64,000 nt of DNA from Alkalicoccus daliensis (lineage in GTDB: Bacteria; Bacillota; Bacilli; Bacillales; Salisediminibacteriaceae). The stretch lies in NCBI RefSeq assembly GCF_900103955.1, contig NZ_FNIL01000011.1, forward strand, positions 1 through 64,000. The letters run 5' to 3'. A model generated the notes under the pieces. That model saw nothing but the letters and a program-made list of their open reading frames with translations, was not told the DNA's origin and did no database searches. The position numbers and the translations under genes were made by a program. Below are positions 1-8,855 of this stretch, in pieces; positions within the stretch are counted from its first letter, which is position 1; each line of letters starts with the position of its first letter.

Positions 1-1
1 A

Positions 2-77
2 TGGTGGAGGATGACGGGCTCGAACCGCCGACCCCCTGCTTGTAAGGCAGATGCTCTCCCAACTGAGCTAATCCTCC
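2..77 (-). tRNA. tRNA-Val (anticodon TAC)
   Basis: Reads as a full 76-nt cloverleaf on the minus strand: acceptor GGAGGAT, D-arm TAGCTCAG, anticodon loop CTTACAA (TAC, valine), T-arm GGTTCGAGCC and an encoded CCA end at 2-4. It is the last tRNA of the cluster inside the window, which may continue past the left edge. Confidence 0.95.
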
Positions 78-195
78 ATCTTAATGCAATAAGCTGCGAA
101 TCTCTTCATCAATTGTACTCGTTTCCTCTACCTTCTTGCATGAAGATCATGTTTGAAAACTCGGGCGAATATCAACTGCTGTGAAAATTAAGTAA

Positions 196-270
196 TGGTG
201 ACCCGTACGGGATTCGAACCCGTGTTACCGCCGTGAAAGGGCGGTGTCTTAACCACTTGACCAACGGGCC
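196..270 (-). tRNA. tRNA-Glu (anticodon TTC)
   Basis: 75-nt cloverleaf on the minus strand starting GGCCCGT with encoded CCA. The anticodon loop CTTTCAC gives TTC (glutamate). It is separated from tRNA-Val by 118 nt with no visible gene and from tRNA-Ser by only 8 nt. Confidence 0.95.
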
Positions 271-278
271 TTAATAAC

Positions 279-369
279 TGGCGGAGAAGGAGGGATTTGA
301 ACCCTCGCGCCGCTTGCGCGACCTACACCCTTAGCAGGGGCGCCTCTTCAGCCACTTGAGTACTTCTCC
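279..369 (-). tRNA. tRNA-Ser (anticodon GCT)
   Basis: 91-nt class II tRNA with the long variable arm expected for serine. Acceptor GGAGAAG, anticodon loop CTGCTAA (GCT), encoded CCA. It lies 4 nt from tRNA-Asn. Confidence 0.95.
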
Positions 370-373
370 AGTA

Positions 374-448
374 TGGCTCCACAGGTAGGATTCGAACCTA
401 CGACCGATCGGTTAACAGCCGATAGCTCTACCACTGAGCTACTGTGGA
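374..448 (-). tRNA. tRNA-Asn (anticodon GTT)
   Basis: 75-nt cloverleaf with acceptor TCCACAG, anticodon loop CTGTTAA (GTT) and encoded CCA. It is first in the transcript, giving the order Asn-Ser-Glu-Val. An Asn-Ser-Glu tRNA block next to sprT/tex/sigB is also found in B. subtilis. Confidence 0.95.
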
Positions 449-479
449 ATAGTGCCTCTCTCTAATGAGGACAGATTAT

Positions 480-509
480 ATCTTAACATTCTTCAAAATG
501 TTATGTCAA
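480..509 (-). promoter_or_regulatory. Predicted sigma-A promoter of the tRNA cluster
   Basis: On the minus strand a perfect -35 TTGACA (504-509) is followed after 18 nt by TAAGAT (480-485), about 30 nt upstream of tRNA-Asn. The spacer contains a small inverted repeat AACATT/AATGTT. Confidence 0.6.
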
Positions 510-583
510 TATATTTTTGCATTTCCACTCGCTTTATATGTAGGCGATCGTTGCTCTGCCGTTTCAGCGACTTTATTAATGTA

Positions 584-1078
584 TCATATCCCTTGGAAAG
601 CCGTCAACGTTTTTCCTTCATTTTTTTCTGCTGTTTTTTCTAATCTTCCATGACACTTACCGCAGACATACTTTTTCGTATTCATCCTTCTTTTTCTTAA
701 GTATTCATGGCTGCACGTGAGACAACGATAAACATGTATAGTGACAGACTTGTTTCTTACCGCCGGTATAGATTGGCAGTGTCTCGATCCCCCTACCTGT
801 TTGAGCAGCTGTTTGAATTCACGGTCACGGTGCTGGTATCCTCTTCCCTCTATATGAAGGTGATAGTGACAAAGCTCATGTTTAATAATACTGATTACTT
901 CATCTCTGCCGTAATGCTCTAAATGTTTCGGGTTAATTTCTATATTATGAGACTGCAGGGCATACCTGCCTCCGGTTGTCCGCAGTCTTTTGTTAAAAGA
1001 AGCTTTATGCTTAAATCTCTTCCTGAAAAAATCCAGGGAAATCTCTTCTGTCAGCCGCTGCAGCTCTTCATTATTCAT
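584..1078 (-). CDS. SprT-like zinc metalloprotease-fold protein (YdcK type)
   Basis: About 164 residues. The HELCH zinc motif sits near residues 67-71, and two CxxC pairs near 119-122 and 139-142 form a C-terminal zinc ribbon, the usual SprT-like layout. The cellular substrate of the bacterial family is not known. I chose the ATG at 1078 because family members begin near the MNNEELQRL segment; it has GGAG nine bases upstream. A longer in-frame start at 1123 has a stronger AAAGGAAG site and cannot be excluded. The place after tex matches B. subtilis, where ydcK follows ydcI. Confidence 0.88.
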   Translation of the reverse strand: MNNEELQRLTEEISLDFFRKRFKHKASFNKRLRTTGGRYALQSHNIEINPKHLEHYGRDEVISIIKHELCHYHLHIEGRGYQHRDREFKQLLKQVGGSRHCQSIPAVRNKSVTIHVYRCLTCSHEYLRKRRMNTKKYVCGKCHGRLEKTAEKNEGKTLTAFQGI

Positions 1079-1175
1079 TCCCTGCCACTCCATCTCTCTT
1101 CGGTAATTTGCTTTTATTATCATATCATCTTCCTTTGTGATCTGAAAAGCAATTCCTGATTCTTATTATACACAC

Positions 1176-1205
1176 AAAAACCCGCTGAACTGAATCAGCG
1201 GGTTT
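1176..1205 (-). terminator. Intrinsic terminator of tex
   Basis: Minus-strand stem AAACCCGCTGA/TCAGCGGGTTT with a 6-nt loop and a T run, starting a few bases after the tex stop codon. It separates tex from sprT. Confidence 0.85.
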
Positions 1206-1210
1206 CCTTT

Positions 1211-3376
1211 TTATTTCTTTGGTTCGAGCATTGTCAGCGCAATGCGTCCTTTATTTACATCAACATTTTCCACCCATACCGTTACCACATCGCCCACGGA
1301 TACGATATCCATCGGATGCTTTACAAATTTGCTGGCGAGTTTAGAAATGTGAACGAGACCATCCTGTTTCACACCAATATCTACAAAAGCCCCAAAATCA
1401 ACTACGTTTCTTACCGTGCCTTCCAGCTCAATCCCCGGACTTAAATCTTCCATAGAAAGAACATCCTGTTTTAACAGCGGCTTTGTTACTTCATCCCGCG
1501 GATCTCTTCCAGGCTGCTGGATAGAATCCACAATATCTTTCAGCGTAGGAACCCCAACTTCAAATTCTTCAGCAGCTTCTTCTATAGAAAGTGATTTCAC
1601 CGATTCTACCGCAGCCTCCGTACCTATATCTTCTGCAGTAAGATTTAAATATTTCAGCAGTTTTTTTGCGGTATCATAGCTTTCCGGGTGAATCGCTGTT
1701 CCATCCAGCGGCTCTTCTCCGTTACTTACTCTCAAGAAACCGATACTCTGTTCATAAGTTTTCGCTCCAAGTCTCGGAATCTTTTTCAGCTGTTTTCTGT
1801 TCGTAAATACTCCTGCATCTTCCCGGGCCTTCACTACATTTAAAGCTACGGTCTTTGAAAGACCGGATACATACTGAAGTAAAGAGGCCGAAGCAGTATT
1901 AACATTTACACCTACGCGGTTTACCACTGTTTCTACTACAAAGGTAAGACTGTCCCCCAGCTTGGACTGTGTGACATCATGCTGGTACTGCCCGACCCCT
2001 ACAGATTTGGGATCGATTTTCACAAGTTCTGCAAGAGGGTCCTGCAGCCTGCGGGCGATAGAAATTGCGCTCCGCTCTTCTACCTGCAGATCCGGGAATT
2101 CCTCTTTTGCAAGCTTGGAAGCAGAATATACACTCGCTCCCGCCTCGTTGACGATTAAATAATAGATCTCTTCCTTAATATCTTTCATTACTTCTGCAAT
2201 AAACTGCTCTGTTTCCCGGGAAGCTGTTCCATTGCCGATCGCGATCATCGTAACGCCGTATTCCGCTATAACTTCCTTCACCGTTTTGGCAGCCTGCTTC
2301 GTTTCGTGCCTTGGCGCTGTTGGATAAATCACTCCTGTATAAAGCCTTTTACCTGTGGCATCCACCACTGCCAGCTTACACCCGGTCCGAAAAGCCGGAT
2401 CGACGCCCAGTACTACATTCCCTTTTAACGGCGGCTGCAGGAGCAGCTGTTTTAAATTCTGGGAGAAGATTTCAATCGCGTGTGCTTCTGCCGTTTCATT
2501 TAATTCTGCGCGAATATCTCTTTCTATTGAAGGGTGGAGCAGACGCTTAAAGCTGTCTTCCAGCGCTGCTGTTAAGTAAGGCTCTGCTACTGTGGGCCGT
2601 GAATGAATCACCTGCTTTTCCAGCCAGGCCAGTACCTTCGTTTCCGGTGCTTCAATTTTCACGCGAAGTACCTCTTCACTCTCCCCGCGGTTTACTGCGA
2701 GTACGCGGTGCGGAACAATTTTGGATACTTGATCCTCATATTCGTAATACATGGCGAACACTTCTTTTTCATCTTCCGCTTTTGCTTTTTTCTCTGCATG
2801 CAGCTTTCCTTCTTTCCAGGTAAGAAAGCGGAGGTGCTTACGAATGTCAGGATCGTCGGAAATATATTCTGCAATAATATCCTGCGCACCTTCTATGGCA
2901 TCTTCTGCAGCTGCCACTTCTTTTTCTTCATCAATATATTTTGCTGCCTCGTTCTGGACATCTCCCTCTTTTGGACAGCTGTACAGCCACTGGGCCAATG
3001 GTTCGAGTCCTTTTTCCTTTGCTTTCGTGGCCCGGGTGCGCCGCTTTTGTTTATACGGACGGTATAAATCTTCTACTTCCTGCAGCTTTACTGCATTTGT
3101 AATCGAAGCAGATAATTCCTCTGTCAGCTTTCCCTGTTCTTCTATTAAACGCAGTACTTCTTCTTTTCTTTTATCAAGCGCCTGGGCGTAATTCCAGGAA
3201 TCGAGAATTGCTCTGATTTGTTCTTCATCCAGTCCGCCTGTCATTTCTTTCCGGTAACGGGCAATAAAAGGAACTGTGTTTCCTTCTTCAGTGAGTTCAA
3301 TTACTTTCTTTAATTGATTCATTGGCAGGGACACTTCTTTATGTACAATTTTCAACAGTGCTTCATTCATATTCAT
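1211..3376 (-). CDS. tex: Tex family RNA-binding transcription accessory protein
   Basis: 721 residues, the normal length of Tex (B. subtilis YdcI is about 719). The N-terminal half has the helical Tex region with the EGNTVPFIARYRKE motif; a YqgF/RNase H-like domain follows (VLGVDPAFRTG near residue 325), then helix-hairpin-helix segments (SGLSKTVALNVV), and a C-terminal S1 domain (GTVRNVVDFGAFVDIGV, about residues 645-715). Tex binds nucleic acid and associates with transcription; its exact role in Bacillus is not settled. The start at 3376 has an upstream GGAGG. It has its own terminator after the rsbX terminator, so it is probably a separate unit. Confidence 0.96.
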   Translation of the reverse strand: MNMNEALLKIVHKEVSLPMNQLKKVIELTEEGNTVPFIARYRKEMTGGLDEEQIRAILDSWNYAQALDKRKEEVLRLIEEQGKLTEELSASITNAVKLQEVEDLYRPYKQKRRTRATKAKEKGLEPLAQWLYSCPKEGDVQNEAAKYIDEEKEVAAAEDAIEGAQDIIAEYISDDPDIRKHLRFLTWKEGKLHAEKKAKAEDEKEVFAMYYEYEDQVSKIVPHRVLAVNRGESEEVLRVKIEAPETKVLAWLEKQVIHSRPTVAEPYLTAALEDSFKRLLHPSIERDIRAELNETAEAHAIEIFSQNLKQLLLQPPLKGNVVLGVDPAFRTGCKLAVVDATGKRLYTGVIYPTAPRHETKQAAKTVKEVIAEYGVTMIAIGNGTASRETEQFIAEVMKDIKEEIYYLIVNEAGASVYSASKLAKEEFPDLQVEERSAISIARRLQDPLAELVKIDPKSVGVGQYQHDVTQSKLGDSLTFVVETVVNRVGVNVNTASASLLQYVSGLSKTVALNVVKAREDAGVFTNRKQLKKIPRLGAKTYEQSIGFLRVSNGEEPLDGTAIHPESYDTAKKLLKYLNLTAEDIGTEAAVESVKSLSIEEAAEEFEVGVPTLKDIVDSIQQPGRDPRDEVTKPLLKQDVLSMEDLSPGIELEGTVRNVVDFGAFVDIGVKQDGLVHISKLASKFVKHPMDIVSVGDVVTVWVENVDVNKGRIALTMLEPKK

Positions 3377-3476
3377 TCCTCCAAAAAATAAAACTTCCTA
3401 TTCAGTATAACTGTTTTTCTCCTCATATTAAAAACTGATTTCATTTGCCAGGTCCGCCTGTTCACAAAAAGAGATA

Positions 3477-3509
3477 GAAAAACAGCCCTGCTTTTATTAG
3501 CAGGACTGT
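3477..3509 (-). terminator. Intrinsic terminator of the sigB operon
   Basis: Minus-strand stem CAGTCCTGC/GCAGGGCTG with an 8-nt loop followed by TTTTT, directly downstream of the rsbX stop codon. Confidence 0.85.
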
Positions 3510-3514
3510 CATCT

Positions 3515-4123
3515 TTACTGCACATTTGCTTTTCCTATCATTACTGTCGCATCATCGTCTACTCCTTTAAACAGATCAGATATTCTGTTCATAATCTCTT
3601 CTGGAGTATCATTTGGACAAAATGATTTTTTCGCTAAAGGGTCTACAGGAAATCCATCGGAATACATAGTGAATACCATATCTTTTTCATAGGGCCAGCG
3701 CTGGACGCGAAGGTTCTGTCTTCTTCCTGACAAATAACCTCGCTTCGGCACCGGTCGTATCATCCTTCCATCCGGATGATAGAAATTACAGGTGATATTC
3801 CCTATATTAATGTATTCACACACCTTATCCTCAAGATGAATACGTAAAATCGACAGCACTATCCCACGCGTTCCCCACATTTTTTCATTGCACCGGTCTA
3901 CTAATTCAGGAAGCTCCAGATGAGGATTTTCTTCGATCTCACGCATTGCAAGCTTTGACGCGTGCATCGCCTCTTCCCCGCTGCCCAGACCGTCTGCAAG
4001 GGCACATGTAACAAAACCGTTCTGATATGAAGCAAAGTAACTGTCCCCCGAGCACCAGTTACCTTGTTTCGCTGTTTGATAGACACTGATATTTGAATCT
4101 CCGAGATGCAGATGTTCAAGCAT
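3515..4123 (-). CDS. rsbX: Phosphoserine phosphatase RsbX
   Basis: 202 residues with PP2C-fold signatures: ALADGLGSGEEA near residue 38 and YSDGFPVDP near 155. RsbX dephosphorylates RsbS and RsbR and so resets the stressosome after a stress signal. The start codon directly follows the sigB stop (TAA-ATG); its ribosome site GGAGG lies inside the end of sigB, which suggests translational coupling. Last gene of the operon. Confidence 0.95.
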   Translation of the reverse strand: MLEHLHLGDSNISVYQTAKQGNWCSGDSYFASYQNGFVTCALADGLGSGEEAMHASKLAMREIEENPHLELPELVDRCNEKMWGTRGIVLSILRIHLEDKVCEYINIGNITCNFYHPDGRMIRPVPKRGYLSGRRQNLRVQRWPYEKDMVFTMYSDGFPVDPLAKKSFCPNDTPEEIMNRISDLFKGVDDDATVMIGKANVQ

Positions 4124-4921
4124 TTAAAAAGCCTCCGTCGGCTCGATTCTTATAGATTCACGCAGTTTCTGAAGTGCTCTGCGCTGCAGGCGGGAGACGT
4201 GCATTTGAGATATACCAAGCTTTTCTCCAGTTTCTTTTTGACTCATGTTTTCGAAATAGGTAAGCTGCAGTATCTGTTTTTCTCTCTCAGTTAAAACTGC
4301 AAATGCTTTCTGCAGAAGAAGCTGCTGGTCTGTTTTTTCATAGCCGTCTTCATTCTGGCCAACAAGATCCAGCAGTGTCACAGCACTGCCCTCATCATCT
4401 GCTTCAATAGACCTGTCGACCGATAAAGCCTGATAGCTTTTCCCCATCTCCATCGTTTCCAGAATTTCTTCTTCGGAAACGCCGAGGTGTTCAGCTATTT
4501 CATGTACACTCGGAGAACGCTGTAAGGTAGTAGTTAAATCTTCTACCGCGCCTTTAATTTTAGGACCGAGCTCCTTGATTCGCCGCGGTACGTGTACACT
4601 CCACGTCTTATCGCGAATAAACCTTTTTATTTCCCCGACGATGGTTGGAACGGCGAAGGACTCGAAACTCCGTGCGAATGAGGGGTCGAATCTTCTCAGC
4701 GCAGCCAGTAAGCCTATCATGCCGACTTGTATTAAATCTTCATCATGTCTTTGTCCACGCGAAAATTTTCTTGCAAGTGCATGCACAAGACTTTCAAATT
4801 CCAATACTAGTTCTGTCTGAAGTTCTTCATCGTTTGTCCGTTGAAATTCTGCGATTTTTTCAAGAATTTTCTGCTTAGCTTCACTGGTGTTCTGGTGATT
4901 CTTCTGAGGCTGTGTTGACAT
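4124..4921 (-). CDS. sigB: General stress sigma factor SigB
   Basis: 265 residues. Sigma-70 regions 2 to 4 are intact; long stretches are practically identical to B. subtilis SigB (for example RDKTWSVHVPRRIKELGP in region 3 and QKETGEKLGISQMHVSRLQR in region 4). SigB directs the general stress regulon when released from RsbW. The ATG at 4921 is chosen because AGGTGG lies six bases upstream; an upstream in-frame ATG at 4936 has no such site. The start lies inside the end of rsbW (41-nt overlap), so the two are coupled. Confidence 0.97.
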   Translation of the reverse strand: MSTQPQKNHQNTSEAKQKILEKIAEFQRTNDEELQTELVLEFESLVHALARKFSRGQRHDEDLIQVGMIGLLAALRRFDPSFARSFESFAVPTIVGEIKRFIRDKTWSVHVPRRIKELGPKIKGAVEDLTTTLQRSPSVHEIAEHLGVSEEEILETMEMGKSYQALSVDRSIEADDEGSAVTLLDLVGQNEDGYEKTDQQLLLQKAFAVLTEREKQILQLTYFENMSQKETGEKLGISQMHVSRLQRRALQKLRESIRIEPTEAF

Positions 4922-5375
4922 ACGGATCCACCTCATCTCTTTGGAGGAATTTTGTCATGATAATCATTACACCTGATTCCCCGCGAATTTCTACCTCATC
5001 CATCAGTGTTTCAATTAAGAAAAGCCCAAGCCCTCCTTCCTTAAGATCCTCAACAGGCTGCTCCTTTGTAATTGGGCCCCGGCCTTTATTTAATTGATCC
5101 ACGTCTACTGCGCCGCCCTGATCAGCTACAATAAGTTCCATCCGATCTTCATACACGGCAAACGTAATATGCATGCTGTCCTGTTCAGTATCATCCGGAT
5201 AGGCATGATTTACTACATTCGTACATGCTTCGGCAATCGCAATTTTAATATCTTCAATATCATCATAAGAATAGCCGAGTCTGTTCGCGATACCTGAAAC
5301 TGTAAGACGGACAACTCCAACATACTCCGGACGCGCAGGCACCTTCATTTCGATCAGTTCAGAAGATTGTGTCAT
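4881..5375 (-). CDS. rsbW: Serine kinase and anti-sigma factor RsbW
   Basis: 164 residues of the GHKL ATPase fold: N box (EACTNVVNHAY near 49-59), G1 box (VADQGGAVD near 83) and G2 box (GGLGLFLIETLMDEV near 114). RsbW holds SigB inactive, and alternatively binds and phosphorylates RsbV. It overlaps rsbV by one base (TAATG) and sigB by 41 bases, keeping anti-sigma and sigma levels coupled. Confidence 0.97.
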   Translation of the reverse strand: MTQSSELIEMKVPARPEYVGVVRLTVSGIANRLGYSYDDIEDIKIAIAEACTNVVNHAYPDDTEQDSMHITFAVYEDRMELIVADQGGAVDVDQLNKGRGPITKEQPVEDLKEGGLGLFLIETLMDEVEIRGESGVMIIMTKFLQRDEVDPYVNTASEESPEHQ

Positions 5376-5704
5376 TACGCTTCCTCCCTCTTTGTTGAAT
5401 CAATGTCGATCACTTCATGCAGGCCAGTGATTTCAAATAGACGTTTCACCCGGGAATTCAATCCGGTTAACGTAAGTGATGTCCCTGATTTTTCACTCGC
5501 TTTTAAAGCCCCGATAAAAATACCAAGGCCGGTACTGTCAATATAGTCAACGCCCGACAGATCTACCACAAGCTCTTTATCTTCCTGCTCTGCCAGCGGT
5601 GTTAACGTTTCTTTTAATTTTGTAGCTGTATAAACATCTACTTCTCCTGAAACCTGTGCAACATTTTTATTTTCGTGTTCTGATACTTGAATATCTAAAT
5701 TCAT
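5375..5704 (-). CDS. rsbV: Anti-anti-sigma factor RsbV
   Basis: 109-residue STAS domain. The phosphoacceptor is expected at Ser57 in the motif DYIDSTGLG. Dephosphorylated RsbV sequesters RsbW and frees SigB. A strong GGAGGG site precedes the ATG. A likely sigma-B promoter lies just upstream, as in B. subtilis, where it amplifies rsbVW-sigB-rsbX expression. Confidence 0.97.
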   Translation of the reverse strand: MNLDIQVSEHENKNVAQVSGEVDVYTATKLKETLTPLAEQEDKELVVDLSGVDYIDSTGLGIFIGALKASEKSGTSLTLTGLNSRVKRLFEITGLHEVIDIDSTKREEA

Positions 5705-5742
5705 TCCTTACCCTCCTCAAGGCATACGCTATCTTAAATGCT

Positions 5743-5768
5743 TTACCACAACAGATAGGATTTTAAAC
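5743..5768 (-). promoter_or_regulatory. Candidate sigma-B autoregulatory promoter upstream of rsbV
   Basis: On the minus strand GTTTAA (5763-5768) and TGGTAA (5743-5748) are separated by 14 nt, close to the sigma-B consensus GTTTAA/GGGTAT. The -35 box overlaps the rsbU stop codon. Its position between rsbU and rsbV matches the known sigma-B promoter in B. subtilis. The -10 match is imperfect (4 of 6). Confidence 0.6.
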
Positions 5769-6776
5769 CTTTCTTCTTAAAATCATTAATGTAAAGTCAT
5801 CCCGCAGCTGAAACTCCTGGGCCTTTTCCAGCTGTTCATATATTTCATTTACGATTTCCTGCGAGTCCATATGTAACCGCTCGCGGATCATATCGACGAT
5901 TTGTTCGCGTTCTATAAATTCTCCGTTCACTCTGCTTTCTGTAACTCCATCAGATAAGAACACGACAAAATCACCTGGATCAAGTTTTAACTTCTGCTCT
6001 TCATAACGTACTTTCGGGGAAACTCCGAGGACCAGCCCCTTTGCTTCCAGACTTACAAAAGTATCATCTTTGGCAGTGTAAAAAAACCCAGGTTCATGTC
6101 CCGCGCTTGAAAAATAAAAATAATGATCATCAGGATGATAAACTCCGTACATCATCGTAATGAACATATCGTCATCAATATTTCTTTCTACAACCCGGTT
6201 TAAGCTTTCCAGCACCACGGATGGCTGCATCTGCTTATCTGTTAGTGTATCCATCGCATACTTGATCATGGACATGGACATAGCTGCAGGTACGCCTTTT
6301 CCAATAACGTCCGCTACTGCCACCGCAAAATTTCCACGGTCATCAATATCATAGTGGTAATAGTCCCCGCTCATCTTTCCGGCCGGAACACTGACCACGC
6401 CAAAGTCCAAAGCATCTATTTCAATTTTTTTGTTCGGAAGAAGCGTACGCTGCATGTGCGCAGCGACGTTCAACTCTGATTCCAGTTCCTGCTGGCGATC
6501 CCGAAGGCTCTGATGTTCCCTGTAAGCAAGTCCATAGCCGATCATAACCTCCAAAAGAAGATCAAAAGAATCCGTGACTTCTTCCGGAAGGTCATCCGCT
6601 ATGTCCTGGAAGACAGACAGATGCATACTGACTGTTTCCTCCGGAGACATATCCTGCTCCATCATCTGCTTGCTGAACTGCTGTGCATGATAAAGAGCAT
6701 GCTCACTTTTATCTTCAAGGTAACTGGTTAGCATATCCTTATAAAGCTGATACATCGACACCTTCATATCTTCCAA
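5763..6776 (-). CDS. rsbU: PP2C-type phosphatase RsbU
   Basis: 337 residues. The first ~85 form the RsbT-binding helical domain; the rest is a PPM/PP2C phosphatase with metal-binding motifs SGDYYHY, ADVIGKGVPAA and LSDGVTES. RsbT released from the stressosome activates RsbU, which dephosphorylates RsbV. It lies 15 nt downstream of rsbT. Strong similarity to B. subtilis RsbU extends over the full length. Confidence 0.96.
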   Translation of the reverse strand: MEDMKVSMYQLYKDMLTSYLEDKSEHALYHAQQFSKQMMEQDMSPEETVSMHLSVFQDIADDLPEEVTDSFDLLLEVMIGYGLAYREHQSLRDRQQELESELNVAAHMQRTLLPNKKIEIDALDFGVVSVPAGKMSGDYYHYDIDDRGNFAVAVADVIGKGVPAAMSMSMIKYAMDTLTDKQMQPSVVLESLNRVVERNIDDDMFITMMYGVYHPDDHYFYFSSAGHEPGFFYTAKDDTFVSLEAKGLVLGVSPKVRYEEQKLKLDPGDFVVFLSDGVTESRVNGEFIEREQIVDMIRERLHMDSQEIVNEIYEQLEKAQEFQLRDDFTLMILRRKV

Positions 6777-6791
6777 TCGACCGCACCCCCT

Positions 6792-7193
6792 CTATCGCAG
6801 CCATTTGACCGCTGTAATCACAGTCCCCTGCTCTACTTCAGATTCAATGGAAAAGTCATCCATCAGGCGTTTCACCCCTGGAAGGCCTGCTCCTAGACCG
6901 CCGGAAGTAGTAAAACCATCTTCCATAACTCTTCTTAAATCTTTAATGCCGGGTCCTTCATCAGACGCAATAATTTTCATGCCCTGTTTCCCGCCGGCTG
7001 ATACTTCTTCTATTTTTATCTGTCCCTGATTTGCATAGAGATATATGTTTCTTGCAAGCTCTGAAATTGCCGTGGTAATTCTCGCCTGGTCTACAGAACC
7101 AAAACCAATTTCCCGAGCTAACTTTCTCCCCGCCTGTCTGGCGGCCACAATACCCCACTCACTGTTTATATCGACATGGGTCTGAACTTGCAT
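6792..7193 (-). CDS. rsbT: Switch kinase RsbT
   Basis: 133-residue GHKL kinase: N box ISELARNIYLYA near 42-53, G1 box ASDEGPGI near 75, G2 box GGLGAGLPGVKRLMD. RsbT phosphorylates RsbS and RsbR in the stressosome and, once free, activates RsbU. It sits 3 nt after rsbS. Confidence 0.96.
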   Translation of the reverse strand: MQVQTHVDINSEWGIVAARQAGRKLAREIGFGSVDQARITTAISELARNIYLYANQGQIKIEEVSAGGKQGMKIIASDEGPGIKDLRRVMEDGFTTSGGLGAGLPGVKRLMDDFSIESEVEQGTVITAVKWLR

Positions 7194-7196
7194 ATA

Positions 7197-7553
7197 TCAA
7201 CCCTCCAATTCGAGTTGGAGTCTTTCCAACCCTTGTTCAAGGTCCAATGCAGTTGGCACGTCATCTAGTACTATCCCCATATCAATTAATGTAATCGCTA
7301 CAGCCGGCTGAATCCCGGTTAATACAACTTTTGCGCCCATTAAATTAGACATATCAACAACATCACCGAGCACTTTCGCTATAAAGGAATCAATCATTTC
7401 CACAGATGTTAAATCGATTACTACGCCGCGTGAACCTTCTTCATGTATTTTTCCCAGAACGTCTTCCTGAAACTGAAGAGCAGTCTGATCATCTAAATCC
7501 ACTTGCACAGATATTAATAAATAATCATGTAATTTTAATATTGGAATCCGCAA
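7197..7553 (-). CDS. rsbS: Stressosome scaffold protein RsbS
   Basis: 118-residue single STAS domain. Ser56 in [10 protein letters not shown] corresponds to the serine phosphorylated by RsbT. RsbS and RsbR assemble the stressosome core that traps RsbT. The ATG follows the rsbR stop by 2 nt. Confidence 0.96.
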   Translation of the reverse strand: MRIPILKLHDYLLISVQVDLDDQTALQFQEDVLGKIHEEGSRGVVIDLTSVEMIDSFIAKVLGDVVDMSNLMGAKVVLTGIQPAVAITLIDMGIVLDDVPTALDLEQGLERLQLELEG

Positions 7554-7555
7554 AG

Positions 7556-8386
7556 TTAGCCCTCCTGTATCTCAAGATCAATAATTTCCCGCTTCGTCAT
7601 CCCAAGCGCAGTTTCAATTCCCTTTTTCAATGTACTTTTTGTCGGGAATTTCCCAAGATCTATTCCCAGATTTACAATTGTCTGAGCTATTTCAGGACGA
7701 ATACCAACAAGTATACACGTAGCTCCCACCAGCCGCACTGCTTCTGAAGCCTGAATAATGTGGTGGGCAACCATTGTATCAACTACCGGAACACCGGTAA
7801 TGTCAATTAATACTACCTGCGAGCGGTGTTCGATCACGCCATCCAGCAGGTTTTCCATAATCAGCTTGGCACGTTCTGTATCAATTGTGCCTACAAGCGG
7901 CATTACACTGATATTTTCAAAAACAGGAATCAACGGGGCAGAAAGCTCCTTCAACGCCATTTTTTGAAGAAAGACTGTATTTTCCCAGGAACCTGAATAT
8001 TGGTCCACCAGATGGTTTATAATATTATCCACCCAGCTTTCTATCTCCTGGTAATGAAAAATACCATCCTTCATATCGTTTGAATTCTCTGAGATTGCTT
8101 TCACAGAGGCTTTTCTGAATTCCTGAAGTCCGCGGGTAGCAAAGGTAAGCGGCCATCCCATTTGAATTAAACGCTCCACAAACTGGTTGAGATCAGCATC
8201 ACCAGTATCCTCCTGCTGCAGTGTAACCAGCAGTTTATGTACAAAATCCTGACTAGTACTATCGTACACAGCTCCTGAAATATTCTGCAGGGAATCATCA
8301 TTACGATACTGCTCTATTTGTTCCAGCCATGAGGTAATAATCTGATCCTGATACTGGAGAACTTCTTCTCTCACTTTCAAATTCAT
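7556..8386 (-). CDS. rsbR: Stressosome sensor protein RsbR (RsbRA type)
   Basis: 276 residues: an N-terminal non-haem globin-like sensor domain (about 1-145) and a C-terminal STAS domain (about 155-270). Both threonines targeted by RsbT are visible, Thr170 (GTIDTERAK) and Thr204 (PVVDTMVAH), equivalent to Thr171 and Thr205 of B. subtilis RsbRA. First gene of the eight-gene operon, behind a good sigma-A promoter. It is the only full RsbR paralogue in the window. Confidence 0.95.
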   Translation of the reverse strand: MNLKVREEVLQYQDQIITSWLEQIEQYRNDDSLQNISGAVYDSTSQDFVHKLLVTLQQEDTGDADLNQFVERLIQMGWPLTFATRGLQEFRKASVKAISENSNDMKDGIFHYQEIESWVDNIINHLVDQYSGSWENTVFLQKMALKELSAPLIPVFENISVMPLVGTIDTERAKLIMENLLDGVIEHRSQVVLIDITGVPVVDTMVAHHIIQASEAVRLVGATCILVGIRPEIAQTIVNLGIDLGKFPTKSTLKKGIETALGMTKREIIDLEIQEG

Positions 8387-8427
8387 CTTGTATGTTCCTC
8401 CACTCTTTACGACAAAGTTATATAACC

Positions 8428-8456
8428 ATTATTCCACTGATTTACTGCTTTTGCAA
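8428..8456 (-). promoter_or_regulatory. Predicted sigma-A promoter of the rsb-sigB operon
   Basis: Minus-strand TTGCAA (8451-8456), 17-nt spacer and AATAAT (8428-8433), about 40 nt upstream of the rsbR ATG. This would give the basal transcript of the whole module. Confidence 0.65.
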
Positions 8457-8798
8457 ACGTTGCGAACAGGAAATGAACTATTTTTACACGTTTTAAATCG
8501 AAAAGAAATCTATTCCACCTTTATTCATGAGGAATCTCTTAAATTATGAGAACTGAGATATTTTTTTGCGCCAGCACACAATAATAGTACTATTCTCAAA
8601 AAGTTCAGCTGAAGAAAGCTACGTTCGAATTTCCTATAGGATAAATATCAAAGTTTTTCAGGGGAATTCCGATGTATTCGAAAATATTATGCGACGCCCG
8701 CTTTATATTTATTTCCAGCCTGCCGCACTTGCGCTGCGGGATCTTTTAATACCCATTCATATATAAGAGTTTACCAGCCAGTCGTCATGTTTCTGCAC
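8457..8798. other. Gene-free spacer between the rsbR promoter and the ndoA terminator
   Basis: Apart from the rsbR promoter on the left and the ndoA terminator on the right I see no ribosome site with a plausible reading frame, no RNA motif and no repeat. The ndoA-to-rsbR gap (469 nt in all) carries a terminator, so the toxin-antitoxin unit and the rsb unit are probably transcribed separately. Confidence 0.5.
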
Positions 8799-8845
8799 AA
8801 AAAAAAAGAAGAGATCGAACATTATATGTTCAATCTCCTCTTCTC
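8799..8845 (-). terminator. Intrinsic terminator of ndoAI-ndoA
   Basis: Minus-strand hairpin with arms GAAGAGGAGATTGAACAT and ATGTTCGATCTCTTC, followed by an uninterrupted run of at least eight T, just after the ndoA stop. Confidence 0.85.
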
Positions 8846-8855
8846 AAGATGATAT

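Noticed and set aside
449-583. Integration (att) site next to the tRNA cluster
   Set aside because: tRNA clusters here host ICEBs1-type elements in B. subtilis, but no integrase or repeat of a tRNA end is seen in the window.
1079-1210. A cmpA-like small gene between tex and sprT, as expected from B. subtilis synteny
   Set aside because: I searched the gap and the rsbX-tex gap for a ~37-codon frame with a ribosome site and did not find one.
2603-3067. 154-codon open frame opposite tex
   Set aside because: Antisense shadow of a conserved gene, no ribosome site, composition explained by the tex codons.
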